From Aliarcobacter thereius LMG 24486 (GTDB lineage: Bacteria; Campylobacterota; Campylobacteria; Campylobacterales; Arcobacteraceae), in NCBI RefSeq assembly GCF_004214815.1, contig NZ_CP035926.1, forward strand, positions 1,240,001 through 1,304,000: a DNA stretch of 64,000 bases, in the 5' to 3' direction. The notes beneath the pieces are model-generated. The model did not search any database, was not told the origin of the DNA, and worked only from the letters and a program-made list of their open reading frames with translations. The position numbers and the translations under genes are program-made. The number at the start of each line of letters is the position of its first letter. Within the stretch, counting starts at the first letter, position 1. Shown here piece after piece: positions 1 through 8,858 of the stretch.

Positions 1-1
1 A

Positions 2-742
2 ATGTTAAAGCAAATAAAATTGGCTTTACTTTTATCTCTGTTTCTTGCAATATTTGCACAAGCAGATTTTATAAAGTTAAAACAAAACGAAATTTCAGAA
101 TTTGAAAAATTAGAGCTTTTCAAAAGAGCAAATATTAAAGTTGAGAAAGGTTTTGATACAGGAACATTTTATCTTCTTAGTATAAGTGTTCAAGGGAATA
201 AAGATGAAGTTTTTCTTACAAAAGATAAAAAATATATTATAAGTGGTTCAGTTATTGAAAGCTCAAGTGGAAAACCTCTTAAAGCTCCTGCTGATTTATC
301 TTCTTTAAAAGGTAAAGAAGTATTTACTTATGGAAATGGGAAAGAAGAGTTAATCTTATTTACAGATCCAGAATGTCCTTATTGTAAAAAATTTGAGTCA
401 TATTTTCCTCAATTAAAAGATAAAGTAAAAATCAAAGTATTTTTCTATCCTTTAGATTTTCATCCAAAAGCAAGAGAAATAAGTAAATATATTTTAAGTA
501 AAAAAACAGAAAAAGAGAAGATAGATGCTTTCTTTGAGTTTGATATAGGAAGTGATTTATCAAAAGTTGATAATGCTAAATATTCAAAAACAGAAGAAGA
601 AAGATTAAATAAACTTTTAAATGAACAAATTGACTTAGGTATAAAACTTGGTGTTCAAGGAACTCCTTCTTTATATGATAAAAATGGTCAAAATGTAATT
701 TGGATACAACTTTTAGATAAATATGGAATTAAATTAGATTAA
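2..742 (+). CDS. DsbC/DsbG-like thiol:disulfide oxidoreductase
   Basis: This is a periplasmic thioredoxin-fold protein that probably isomerises or reduces disulfides. Residues 1-21 form a signal peptide (basic start, Leu-rich core, ending near AQA-D). The redox motif CPYC is at residues 125-128 in the context TDPECPYCKKF, and a cis-Pro loop (QGTPSLY) lies near the C-terminus. The region between signal peptide and thioredoxin fold (about 22-100) matches the place of the DsbC/DsbG dimerisation domain, and 246 aa is the usual length for that group. The ATG is the second base of the window, so the promoter and any upstream operon partner are not visible. The in vivo substrate, and whether it works as isomerase or reductase, cannot be told from sequence. 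Confidence 0.8.
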   Translation: MLKQIKLALLLSLFLAIFAQADFIKLKQNEISEFEKLELFKRANIKVEKGFDTGTFYLLSISVQGNKDEVFLTKDKKYIISGSVIESSSGKPLKAPADLSSLKGKEVFTYGNGKEELILFTDPECPYCKKFESYFPQLKDKVKIKVFFYPLDFHPKAREISKYILSKKTEKEKIDAFFEFDIGSDLSKVDNAKYSKTEEERLNKLLNEQIDLGIKLGVQGTPSLYDKNGQNVIWIQLLDKYGIKLD

Positions 743-770
743 GATTTATTCTATTTTTATTTATTTTGGT

Positions 771-866
771 TAGAATTTCAGCCTTAGGTCTCAGGTTGAG
801 ATTCCACCATTAATTTTTTTAAATTTAATGAATGGACAAAATTAAACTATAATTTTGGAGATTCAT
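771..866 (+). promoter_or_regulatory. structured leader that can occlude the RBS of the downstream operon
   Basis: A -10-like TAGAAT at 771-776 follows a T-rich stretch, as in promoters of this phylum. The predicted leader has a hairpin TCTCA-GGT-TGAGA (789-801). It then has CATTAA (808-813), which can pair with TTAATG (825-830). Finally, AATGAAT (827-833) pairs with ATTCATT (861-867) and, inside it, CAAAATT (837-843) pairs with AATTTTG (851-857). The last structure holds the ribosome binding site GGAG (857-860) and the first base of the TTG start. Because 827-830 takes part in both pairings, the two folds exclude each other. Pairing is read directly; a regulatory role is inference, since AT-rich DNA folds easily by chance. 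Confidence 0.45.
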
Positions 867-2117
867 TTGAATAATCAAAATCACTGTATATCAATCTTTA
901 CAGGAAATTTACCTCCATCAAAAGCTCTCTTTTTAAGATTAGAAAATGCATTTTTAATCTGTAATACTTATGAGATAATTGAAATTGTCTCTTTCAAAGA
1001 GTTTATTGAGACAGAACTTCGTGCTTGGGCAAGATTAAAAGGACATCTTTATTTAGGTAGAGAAAAACTAAAGAATCAATACTCTTACAAAATACAAAAA
1101 ATAGTAAAAAATGACTACCTACAAAAAGCATCATGGGGAAAAAAGATGCAAGGAATAGATACTTCCAATCCAAAATTAAAAGATTTGGATTTAAGCGATG
1201 ATATTCTTGTAAAAGCTCCTGATAATAACGGTCTTTTAACAAGAGGAATAGTTACACAAGAAAATAGCCCAATTTATGATTTTGAATTATCTTATAAGGA
1301 GCAAGTTTGGTCAAATCCTATTTCTGTTTTATATGAAGAGGGTAAAAATTTACAATGGAATGCAACAACAGATATTCCTTGGAATGAAATCCCAAATCTA
1401 AATCCTATTTTAGAAAGAGCAATTTGTCAAATTATGACTTATTTAGTAGAAAATGAATTCTCTGCTTTATATATTCCAGCAAAATTTGTTAGTAAAATAA
1501 ATCCATATTATATGGAAGTTCCCCTGTTTTTATCATCTTTAATGAATGATGAAGCAAGACATATTGAAGTTTTTACAAAACGAGCAAATGCAAATGGTGG
1601 AGGTTTTCAATACTCAAGTGAAGTTACACAAAAATCTCTTTTTTCTTTATTTAAAGAAGATGATTATATAAAAAGCTCTTTTTTACTTCATGTTATGGGG
1701 GAAGGAACTTTTGTTGATTTATTAAGTTTTTTAGAAAAATATATGCCAGATGAAGCTACAAAAAAGATTATAAGACTATCAAAAAGAGATGAAATGCGTC
1801 ATGTTGCTTATGGGATTGAACATGTAAAATCTGCCATTGAACAAAACCCAAATAGAATAAATGCTCTTAAAAATACGGCTTTTAAAAGAAAAGAGTTTAT
1901 GGATGAAGTAAATGGAGAATCATCTTTACTTATTGAGTCCCTAGCTATTTTAGCAGGAGGAAGTGATGAGCCAGATGCTTATAAAAGAGGTTTTGATTTA
2001 GTTGAAGAGTTAAAACAAAAGATGAATGAAAATAGAGTAAAAAGATTGATAAATATAGGTATGGATGAAGATTTAGCAAATGATATCTCCAAAGTACACA
2101 CCCCAAATTTTATGTAA
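867..2117 (+). CDS. TusA-like / ferritin-like diiron fusion protein
   Basis: The first 70 or so residues resemble the TusA-like sulfur-carrier fold, ending in the typical ELRAWARLKGH segment. The rest is a ferritin-like four-helix region with carboxylate/His motifs of a diiron site: NEFSALY, NDEARHIEV, GEGTFVDL and RDEMRHVAYG. This suggests a diiron oxygenase or oxidase coupled to a sulfur-handling domain, with unknown substrate. I start at the TTG at 867 because GGAG (857-860) lies six bases upstream. An in-frame TTG at 855 would put that site inside the coding region. It is the first gene of a tight operon with an acyl-CoA dehydrogenase-like and a PhnD-like gene (gaps of 12 and 9 bases). 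The fusion is visible; the function is not known to me. Confidence 0.6.
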   Translation: MNNQNHCISIFTGNLPPSKALFLRLENAFLICNTYEIIEIVSFKEFIETELRAWARLKGHLYLGREKLKNQYSYKIQKIVKNDYLQKASWGKKMQGIDTSNPKLKDLDLSDDILVKAPDNNGLLTRGIVTQENSPIYDFELSYKEQVWSNPISVLYEEGKNLQWNATTDIPWNEIPNLNPILERAICQIMTYLVENEFSALYIPAKFVSKINPYYMEVPLFLSSLMNDEARHIEVFTKRANANGGGFQYSSEVTQKSLFSLFKEDDYIKSSFLLHVMGEGTFVDLLSFLEKYMPDEATKKIIRLSKRDEMRHVAYGIEHVKSAIEQNPNRINALKNTAFKRKEFMDEVNGESSLLIESLAILAGGSDEPDAYKRGFDLVEELKQKMNENRVKRLINIGMDEDLANDISKVHTPNFM

Positions 2118-2129
2118 TAGGAAAATTAG

Positions 2130-3257
2130 ATGTCAAATTTATATAATGAAATGTTAGATTTTGCAAAAAAAAATATTGCACCATTTACAGATGTTGTTGA
2201 TAGTGAAGCAAGATTCCCATTTGAAAGTTTTGAAGCTATAAAAGATAAAAAACTAACAGGACTTTTAGTTCCAAAAGAGTACGGAGGAATGGATCTTGGT
2301 TTTTATGAACATACGCAAACTGTTTTAGCATTTGCAAATTATTGTGCAACAACAGCATTGTGCTATATGATGCATAATGTTGCTACAAATTGTTTAGCAA
2401 CTCATGGAAGTGAAGAGTTAAAAAAAGAGTTTTTACCAAAAATTGCAAATGGTGAGATTATGTTGGCTTTAGCATATAGTGAAAGTGGGACAGGAACTCA
2501 TTTTTATAATCCAGAAATCAAAGTTACTAAAGATGGACAAATTTTAAGTATGAATGGAAGAAAAAGTTTTGTTACATCAGCACAATATGCAGATTATTAT
2601 TTAATTGATGCAAACTCATTTGATAGTGAAGGACTAGATAATTGGCTGGTTTCAAAAGATTTAGCAGGAATTAATTTTGAACATAATGCTTGGAATGGAT
2701 TGGGTATGAGAGGAAATGCTTCTTGTCCAATGATTTTAGAAAATGTAAAAATTGATGAAAGATTTAGAATTGGAGCAGCAGGAAGTGGATTAGATCAAAT
2801 ATTTAATACTGTTGGTCCATTTTTTATAATGGGATTAGCAGCTGTTTATAGTGGAGTTGCATTAAATGCAAGTAATTCAATAATTGATTACTCAATGAAT
2901 AGAAAATATAGTGATAATTCAGCACTTTGTGGTATTCCAACTGTTCAAAATCATATTTCAGATATTTATTCAAAAGCTGCAAGTGCAAAATACTTTACAT
3001 TAAGTGCAGCAAAAAGTGTAATTGAAGCAGACCCAATGGCACAAGCAAATGTATTAGCAGCAAGAATTCATGCTTCATCTATGGCTGTTGATGTTTGTAC
3101 AACTGCCATGAAAATTGGTGGAGGAACTGCTTACGCCAAAAGAATAAATATAGAAAGACTTCTAAGAGACTCTTTAGCTGCTGCTGTTATGGCACCAAGT
3201 ACTGATGTTCTTACAACTTGGCTTGGAAAAGCTTTAACAAATCAAGAGATAATTTAA
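2130..3257 (+). CDS. acyl-CoA dehydrogenase-family flavoprotein, probably not a dehydrogenase
   Basis: At 375 aa it has the length and three-part layout of acyl-CoA dehydrogenases: an N-terminal helical domain, a middle beta domain with the flavin segment LALAYSESGTGTH (about residues 112-124), and a C-terminal helical domain. The C-terminal region reads RLLRDSLAAAVMAPSTDVL. It lacks the Glu of the YEG-type motif that acts as catalytic base in true fatty acyl-CoA dehydrogenases. A role as flavin-dependent monooxygenase or desulfurase, as in the DszC/SfnC branch of the superfamily, is therefore possible but unproven. The gene starts 12 bases after the TusA/ferritin fusion and ends 9 bases before the PhnD-like gene. 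Confidence 0.7.
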   Translation: MSNLYNEMLDFAKKNIAPFTDVVDSEARFPFESFEAIKDKKLTGLLVPKEYGGMDLGFYEHTQTVLAFANYCATTALCYMMHNVATNCLATHGSEELKKEFLPKIANGEIMLALAYSESGTGTHFYNPEIKVTKDGQILSMNGRKSFVTSAQYADYYLIDANSFDSEGLDNWLVSKDLAGINFEHNAWNGLGMRGNASCPMILENVKIDERFRIGAAGSGLDQIFNTVGPFFIMGLAAVYSGVALNASNSIIDYSMNRKYSDNSALCGIPTVQNHISDIYSKAASAKYFTLSAAKSVIEADPMAQANVLAARIHASSMAVDVCTTAMKIGGGTAYAKRINIERLLRDSLAAAVMAPSTDVLTTWLGKALTNQEII

Positions 3258-3266
3258 GGAGAAAAA

Positions 3267-4097
3267 ATGAAAAAACCAATAGTTGTAGGATCTGTTGCAT
3301 ATGATCCAAAAATAGTAACAATATGGGATATTATTAGAGATTATTTTAATGAAAATGGTGTAAGACTTGATTATGTACTTTTTTCAAATTATGAAGCACA
3401 AATTGAGTATTTATTAAGTGGTAAAATAGATTTAGCTTGGAATACAAATGTTGCTTGGGTAAGAACTTATGAACTAAGTAATCATAAAGCACAAGCACTT
3501 TTAATGAGAGATACTGATATTGATTTCAAATCTGTATTTATTGCAAAAACAAAAAAAAATATAAAATCTATTAATGATTTAAAAGGTAAAAAGTTTGGAC
3601 TTGGAAGTGAAGATTCTGCACAAGCAGCAATTTTACCTTTGAAATATTTAGAAAATGAACTTGGTAAAGATATCAAAGATGTAGAAATTATAAGATATAA
3701 CTCCGATTTAGGAAAACATGGTGATACTGGAAGAAGTGAATTTGATGTACTAGAAGATATTAAAAATGATAAACTAGATGCTGGTGCTATTGGTATTAGT
3801 ACTTGGATTAGAATTATTGAAGAGGGACTTTTTCCAGATGGTGAAATAGAAGCTTTTTATACAAGTGAAGGTTATTGTCATTGTAATTTTACAGCACTTG
3901 ATAGTTTAGATAAGAATATCAAAAAAACTTTTATAGATATGATGCTAAAACAAGATCCAAATGATCCAATAATCAAAAAAATGATGCAAATGGAAGGTCT
4001 TAATAAGTGGGTTCTTACATCCCAAAAAGAGCTTAGAGCTTATGATATTTTAACAGAAGCTATGAAAGAGCAAGACTTAATAAAAAACAACTGGTAA
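3267..4097 (+). CDS. PhnD/SsuA-like substrate-binding protein without signal peptide
   Basis: It resembles the solute-binding proteins of phosphonate-type ABC transporters. The start VGSVAYDPKIV followed by the region IEYLLSGKIDLAWNTN and the segment LKGKKFGLGSEDS are characteristic of the PhnD-like type-2 periplasmic-binding fold. The length, 276 aa, is slightly short because there is no signal peptide or lipobox: the protein begins MKKPIVVGS and goes straight into the first strand. No permease or ATPase gene is nearby. It may therefore be a cytoplasmic ligand-binding or substrate-presenting partner of the two upstream redox proteins rather than a transporter subunit. Its RBS (GGAG) is strong, and a hairpin follows the gene at once. 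Confidence 0.65.
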   Translation: MKKPIVVGSVAYDPKIVTIWDIIRDYFNENGVRLDYVLFSNYEAQIEYLLSGKIDLAWNTNVAWVRTYELSNHKAQALLMRDTDIDFKSVFIAKTKKNIKSINDLKGKKFGLGSEDSAQAAILPLKYLENELGKDIKDVEIIRYNSDLGKHGDTGRSEFDVLEDIKNDKLDAGAIGISTWIRIIEEGLFPDGEIEAFYTSEGYCHCNFTALDSLDKNIKKTFIDMMLKQDPNDPIIKKMMQMEGLNKWVLTSQKELRAYDILTEAMKEQDLIKNNW

Positions 4098-4123
4098 AAT
4101 AGTGGGTATTAAATCCCACTATT
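4098..4123. terminator. bidirectional hairpin terminator
   Basis: AATAGTGGG (4098-4106) and CCCACTATT (4115-4123) form a nine-pair stem with an eight-base loop, exactly between the convergent PhnD-like and YeiH-like genes. The stop codon of the YeiH-like gene lies in the distal arm. A-rich and T-rich flanks fit use in both directions. Confidence 0.7.
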
Positions 4124-5147
4124 AAACAAAAAACCAAACTAGAAAATATCCCATAAAACATAAATATATAAATAGTGTAAAACTTAAGTAAAAAGGTTTT
4201 AAACCTACTTCTTTAAACTTTTTAAGATTTGTATTTAATCCTAAAGCAAACATTGCCATTGTTAATAATATCATATCAATATGATTTATTGTTTCTAATA
4301 TATCTCTATTTAAAAATTCAAATGAGTTAAATGCAACAACAAATATAAATATAATAGCAAACCAAGGAATCATGATTTTACTTTTTAGTTTACTCTTCTT
4401 TGTACTTGGAAACTTAATTAAAAAATATGATAAAAGCAACAAAAATGGAACCAAAAACATAACTCTAATCATCTTTACAATTATTGCACTATTTGTTGCT
4501 TCATCATTTACCATATTTGAAGCTGCAACAACATTTGCAACTTCATGTAAAACTGCTCCTAAATAGACTCCAATTTGATTGTTATTTAAAGGTATTAAGC
4601 CAATTTTATATAAAAAAGGCAATAAAAACATAGCAAGTGTTCCAAAAATAACCACAAAAGATACAGCTATTGCACTTTTATATGATTCATTTTTTAAAAC
4701 ACTTGATGTTGCCATAACAGCAGCTGCTCCACAAATAGAAGCTCCTGAACTACATAAAATTGATATTTCTCTATCTAGTTTTAATAGTTTAACCCCAATA
4801 ATATAACCTAAGATAAAAGTAGAAAATACAATAAACAAAGCTACAAAAACTCCACCAAAACCAACATCTGCAATATCTTGAAAACTAAGTCTAAAACCAT
4901 ATAATATAATTCCAACTCTTAGAAGTTTTTTTGCACTAAACTTTATAGCTTTATCATATTTATCAAAAAAGCTCTCTTTTAATGTATTTGCAAAAATTAT
5001 TCCTAAAAGAATACCAATAATTAATGGACTTATTCCAAAATTTGAAACTATATTTAGATTTGCAATTAAAATTGATATTATAGAAAAAATAAATATTACT
5101 AATATTCCTAATATTAATAATTTTATATCTTGATTATTTGTTTTCAT
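4122..5147 (-). CDS. YeiH/UPF0324-family putative sulfate exporter
   Basis: A 341-aa integral membrane protein with about ten hydrophobic segments and the family features GIILYGFRLSFQDI, CSSGASICGAAA and LGAVLHEVANV. Members are annotated as putative sulfate exporters; experimental support is limited. The gene is divergent from a LysR regulator, the same pairing as yeiH/yeiE in enterobacteria, where the YeiE-type regulator responds to sulfite. It has a good RBS (AAAGGAG) ahead of ATG at 5147. Its position beside a putative organosulfur operon suggests it could export sulfite or sulfate made there; this is inference. Confidence 0.75.
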   Translation of the reverse strand: MKTNNQDIKLLILGILVIFIFSIISILIANLNIVSNFGISPLIIGILLGIIFANTLKESFFDKYDKAIKFSAKKLLRVGIILYGFRLSFQDIADVGFGGVFVALFIVFSTFILGYIIGVKLLKLDREISILCSSGASICGAAAVMATSSVLKNESYKSAIAVSFVVIFGTLAMFLLPFLYKIGLIPLNNNQIGVYLGAVLHEVANVVAASNMVNDEATNSAIIVKMIRVMFLVPFLLLLSYFLIKFPSTKKSKLKSKIMIPWFAIIFIFVVAFNSFEFLNRDILETINHIDMILLTMAMFALGLNTNLKKFKEVGLKPFYLSFTLFIYLCFMGYFLVWFFV

Positions 5148-5246
5148 AATAAATCTCCTTTAATTTTAAAACTATATTCTTATTTTTTTAATTTGTAAAA
5201 TATATTATTTTTAATATAATAATAAATAATTTTAATAAGGAAAAAT

Positions 5247-6113
5247 ATGACACTAAAAGAGTTAAGTTTTTTTTATAAACTTTGTGAAAATCCACAAGTA
5301 ACACAGGTGGCAAGTGAGTTAAATATAAGTCAATCAGCTATTTCATTAGCTATAAAATCACTTGAAAATAGCCTAAATGAACAACTATTTGATAGAATTG
5401 GTAAAAAATTAATACTAAATGAAAAGGGGAAATATTTTAAAGAAAAAACTTACTCTCACTATCTAGCACTTGTTGATGCAAGAACAATTTTTCAAGAGAA
5501 TAAACTAGCTGGAAATATAAAAATAGCAGCAAGTAAAACAATATCAAACTATATTATGCCTAATATTTATTTTGATTTTTTATCAAAATATAAGGATGTA
5601 AAACTCGATATTTTAACAATAAATTCAAGCAAAATAATAGATAAAATTTTAAAAAGTGAGTTAGATATTGGACTTATTGAAGTAAATATACAAAATAGTA
5701 ATTTAGTCAAAGAGAAGTTATCAAATGATGAGCTAATAGTTGTTACAAGTGATAAAGAGTATAAAAAAGAGAGTTTTATTGATACTATTGATAAAAAATG
5801 GATTTTAAGAGAGCTTGGAAGTGGAACTAGAGAGATCTTTATAGCAAAAATTGGAGAAATTGCAAAAGAGTTAGATATTTTTATGCAACTACAAGATTTT
5901 GAAGAGATAAAAACTATTGTTTTAAACAATCCTGACACGGTAACTGCTATTTCAAAAGTAGTTGTGAAAAAAGAGTTAGAAGAGAAAAAATTGTTTGAAA
6001 TAAAATTAAAAAATTTAAAGCTACAAAGAGAGTTCTATCTAATTTATCATAAAGACAAATCAAAAAACCTACTCTTTACCACTTTTAAAAATTTTATAAA
6101 AAGTAGATTTTAA
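5247..6113 (+). CDS. LysR-family regulator, YeiE-like
   Basis: A 288-aa LysR-type regulator. The N-terminal winged helix-turn-helix covers about residues 1-60 (QVASELNISQSAISLAIKSLE is the recognition region). It is followed by the CysB-like effector-binding domain starting near GNIKIAASKTISNYIMP. Divergence from the YeiH-like exporter across a 99-base AT-rich gap strongly suggests it controls that gene, and probably itself, from the shared intergenic region. Effector identity is inferred from the known YeiE-YeiH pairing only. The start has an AAGGA site upstream. Confidence 0.75.
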   Translation: MTLKELSFFYKLCENPQVTQVASELNISQSAISLAIKSLENSLNEQLFDRIGKKLILNEKGKYFKEKTYSHYLALVDARTIFQENKLAGNIKIAASKTISNYIMPNIYFDFLSKYKDVKLDILTINSSKIIDKILKSELDIGLIEVNIQNSNLVKEKLSNDELIVVTSDKEYKKESFIDTIDKKWILRELGSGTREIFIAKIGEIAKELDIFMQLQDFEEIKTIVLNNPDTVTAISKVVVKKELEEKKLFEIKLKNLKLQREFYLIYHKDKSKNLLFTTFKNFIKSRF

Positions 6114-6128
6114 ATAATACTATTTATT

Positions 6129-6878
6129 TTATAATTTAAAAGCCTCAACTCTTAACCTTACATAATCAGCTATCCAAACATTTTCTTTTGTATAAATTTT
6201 ATTTTCTAATATTTTAGTAACATCATTATAAAAAATCTCTTTTTGCGAAATAGTTAAGTTTTTTGTAATACCATTTGCAAAAATATCTAACCATTCTTTT
6301 ATATGATTTATTTTTGTTGGTCTATTTATCAGCTCTATTGATTCTACTTTAAAACCATTTTTTTCTAATATTATTTTATATTCTTTATCACTTACAAAAT
6401 TCCAAGGATTTTCAAAAATTCCAAAATCTTTATTTTCAAAAAAAACAGTTTGCATAGCATCACACAAAGATTTTATATTTCCATATCCTCCAAATTCAGC
6501 TACAAATTTTCCATTTTTTTTCAAAACTCTATTTATCTCTTTTGCATTTTTATCTAAATCTTTTACCCAATGTAAAACTGCATTTGAAAAAACTTTATCA
6601 AAATAATTATCGCTAAAATGCAAATCTATTGCACTCATTACATAAGCTTCAATTCCATTTTCTTTAGCTTTTTTAATCATATTTTCACTTAAATCAATTC
6701 CAACTACTTTAGCTCCACTTTTCTCAATCTCTTTAGCTAAAGTTCCATCTCCACAACCTAAATCCAAAACTATTTCATTTTTATTTGAGCTTAAAATATC
6801 TACTAAAGTAATTGCTAAATTTGATACAAAACTTGCACCTTTTTTATATTTATCTGAATTCCAAATATTTGTTTCCAT
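6129..6878 (-). CDS. class I SAM-dependent methyltransferase
   Basis: The Rossmann glycine loop VLDLGCGDGTLAKE, then the acidic strand-2 end (VGIDLSENM) and the post-I motif FDKVFSNAVLHWV identify a small-molecule methyltransferase of the UbiE/Tam type. A longer in-frame start exists at 6914. I use the ATG at 6878 because it follows a clear AAGGAG site and gives the conserved start METNIWNSDKYKKGASFV. The protein is 249 aa. Substrate unknown; trans-aconitate-type methyltransferases look similar. It ends 15 bases from the convergent LysR gene, and the next gene upstream on the same strand encodes an AraC regulator. Confidence 0.75.
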   Translation of the reverse strand: METNIWNSDKYKKGASFVSNLAITLVDILSSNKNEIVLDLGCGDGTLAKEIEKSGAKVVGIDLSENMIKKAKENGIEAYVMSAIDLHFSDNYFDKVFSNAVLHWVKDLDKNAKEINRVLKKNGKFVAEFGGYGNIKSLCDAMQTVFFENKDFGIFENPWNFVSDKEYKIILEKNGFKVESIELINRPTKINHIKEWLDIFANGITKNLTISQKEIFYNDVTKILENKIYTKENVWIADYVRLRVEAFKL

Positions 6879-6939
6879 ATTTTCTCCTTTTAATTTTATA
6901 AATTTTAGCATCATTCAAAAATTTAAAGTATAAGAAAAG

Positions 6940-7791
6940 TTACATTTTATATCTGTATTCTTTTGGTGTGAACTTGTATATTCTTTTAAATTCTAAAATA
7001 AACCAAGATACACTAGAATAACCGCAAGAAGTTGCTATTTTTGTTATAGAATCATCTGTATTTTTAAGTAAAAATGATGCTTTTTCTAATCTTTTTTGAT
7101 TTATCCATAATTTAGGAGTAGTATTTAATTCATCTTTAAAATATTTTCTAATTTTAGCTGAAGTTTCTCTTGTAATATTACAAATATCTTCAAAAGTAAA
7201 TATTAAATCAAGATTTGCTTCTAAAATATATTTTATTCTATGTCTTGTTGTATTCATAATTTTATTAAAAAAGTATATTAAAGAAATTTCATCTTTTTCT
7301 AAAACCAAAAGAAACAATTCTTCAATCTTTAATTTTAATAAAGGCTTTGAAAACTCTTTTGCTAAATAATTTCCAATAAGTTTTATATTTATTTTTATTT
7401 CATCAAAACTATCATAATTAAAATTAAAAAGTTCAATTTCAGCCTTTTTATCAATTTCTATTTTATATTTTTTAACAAAATCTAATACAAACTTATCATT
7501 GAAAAATAAAATAATTGATTTGTATTTTGAATTATTATTTATTCTTTTACTTAAAAAATAGTTGTTTTGATATAAAAAACAAATATTTGAAGAATTTATA
7601 TCTATTGTTTCTTTTTTTGTAGTTATGATTTTTTGTCCAACAAGAGGAATAATCATTGTATGCATGGTATTCCTTATTGATAAAAAATTATCTCTATATT
7701 TAGTAATATAACTTAAACAATAAATATCATCTAAATTAAAAATTCTATTATCACTCTTTTCTATAAAATAATTTGGAACAATATAAGTCAT
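6940..7791 (-). CDS. AraC-family transcriptional regulator
   Basis: A 283-aa protein with a weakly conserved N-terminal sensing domain and a C-terminal double helix-turn-helix (about residues 185-283). The last part reads DDSITKIATSCGYSSVSWFILEFKR followed by FTPKEYR, the AraC/XylS signature. It sits between an EamA transporter gene, 15 bases upstream on the same strand, and the methyltransferase. It may regulate either. The upstream Shine-Dalgarno site is weak. The ligand is not predictable. Confidence 0.8.
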   Translation of the reverse strand: MTYIVPNYFIEKSDNRIFNLDDIYCLSYITKYRDNFLSIRNTMHTMIIPLVGQKIITTKKETIDINSSNICFLYQNNYFLSKRINNNSKYKSIILFFNDKFVLDFVKKYKIEIDKKAEIELFNFNYDSFDEIKINIKLIGNYLAKEFSKPLLKLKIEELFLLVLEKDEISLIYFFNKIMNTTRHRIKYILEANLDLIFTFEDICNITRETSAKIRKYFKDELNTTPKLWINQKRLEKASFLLKNTDDSITKIATSCGYSSVSWFILEFKRIYKFTPKEYRYKM

Positions 7792-7806
7792 ATTAAAGAT
7801 TTTCTA

Positions 7807-8691
7807 TCAAGTTTTTTGTCTTAATATTATAATAGTAGCAATTGTTGAAAGTATAATACCTATCAAAACTCCTAAAGAGATTGTCTGTTTTTCAAAAACA
7901 AACATTATTAAAGCAACTAAAGATGGACTAAGATAAATATATGCCATAACTTTTTTTGGTCCTAAAACAAGTGTTGCTTTTTGATATAAAAATAGTGTTA
8001 AAATCGTTGTTGCAATTACTAAATATAGCATTGAAAATAGTAAATTACCATGAACTTTTTCCCACTCATAAGGAATATCTAAAATCCACATTGTAAAACT
8101 CATCCAGATTATTCCAGCTATTAAAGTAGAATAAACAAGTACAATAATATCATCATCTTTTTTATACAAAACCTTTAAAAAGATTGAATAAAGTGCCATA
8201 GATAAAGAAGCTATTAAAAATATAATATCTCCTTGATTTAAAGAGAATTTTAATAAAAGTTCTAAATCTGCTTTAAAAACAACTATCAAAGTAGAAATTA
8301 TTCCTATTATATATATAATTAACTGCTTAAAAGGGATTTTTTCTTTGAAGAAAAAGATACATAAAATAGCTGTAATAAGTGGAACTAATGTATATATTGA
8401 GCCAGTATTTAAAACAGTTGTATATTCCAAAGCTTTAAACATTCCAATAAAATATAAAGAGTAAAAAAGACTTATAATCATTGCTTTTGGTAAGAATTTT
8501 GGTACTGCTTTTAATCTTTTTTTATTAAATATTATAAGTGGTGATAAAAAAATAAGAGCTAAAACAAATCTATATAGAGTTAAAGATATAGCATCTATTG
8601 TATTTGAGAGTTTATATGATGCAAGAAATGACCCTGCTATAAAAATTGTTGCTATTATTACATAAATATGGGCTTTTGTTGTTTGTTGCAA
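7807..8691 (-). CDS. EamA/DMT-family transporter
   Basis: A 294-aa protein of two EamA repeats with ten predicted membrane helices. The first repeat includes SLTLYRFVLALIFLSPLI and TGSIYTLVPLITAIL, and the second includes LGPKKVMAYIYLSPSLVALI. Such carriers export metabolites or drugs; specificity is unknown. Translation probably starts at the TTG complementary to 8689-8691, preceded by GAGG seven bases away. Its 5' side faces the integrative element. Before insertion of that element it would have been the divergent neighbour of the gdx gene now at 15318. Confidence 0.8.
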   Translation of the reverse strand: MQQTTKAHIYVIIATIFIAGSFLASYKLSNTIDAISLTLYRFVLALIFLSPLIIFNKKRLKAVPKFLPKAMIISLFYSLYFIGMFKALEYTTVLNTGSIYTLVPLITAILCIFFFKEKIPFKQLIIYIIGIISTLIVVFKADLELLLKFSLNQGDIIFLIASLSMALYSIFLKVLYKKDDDIIVLVYSTLIAGIIWMSFTMWILDIPYEWEKVHGNLLFSMLYLVIATTILTLFLYQKATLVLGPKKVMAYIYLSPSLVALIMFVFEKQTISLGVLIGIILSTIATIIILRQKT

Positions 8692-8858
8692 AGTTTTACC
8701 TCAATCGTTTTTATTTTGATTTTATCTAAAAACTCTTTTGAAACTAATCAAGGCAAACTGTTCTTTATAAAGATATACTTATTTACAAAATAGACAATCT
8801 TTTATCTAATTTAAAAAAAACTAAAGCCAAATTTGATAAAATTTCAATCTACAAAAGC
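8692..8858 (+). promoter_or_regulatory. flanking intergenic DNA with the probable former gdx promoter
   Basis: This 167-base stretch lies between the EamA gene and the left end of the element. Reading rightwards, TGATAAAAT at 8834-8842 is a reasonable -10 element, and the transcript would begin around 8848, just ahead of the split riboswitch hairpin at 8857. No gene follows on this strand for 1.8 kb. I infer that this was the native promoter of the guanidinium exporter gene, now cut off by the 6.4-kb insertion. Confidence 0.45.

Noticed and set aside
781-810. tRNA- or tmRNA-like 3' end (CAGGTTGAGATTCCACCA) upstream of the TusA/ferritin gene
   Set aside because: The would-be T-loop TTGAGAT lacks the invariant C56 and A58, and there is no matching acceptor or D-arm upstream; treated as part of a structured leader instead.
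855-866. TTG start at 855 for the TusA/ferritin fusion
   Set aside because: The GGAG site would lie inside the first codons; TTG at 867 has that site at proper distance.
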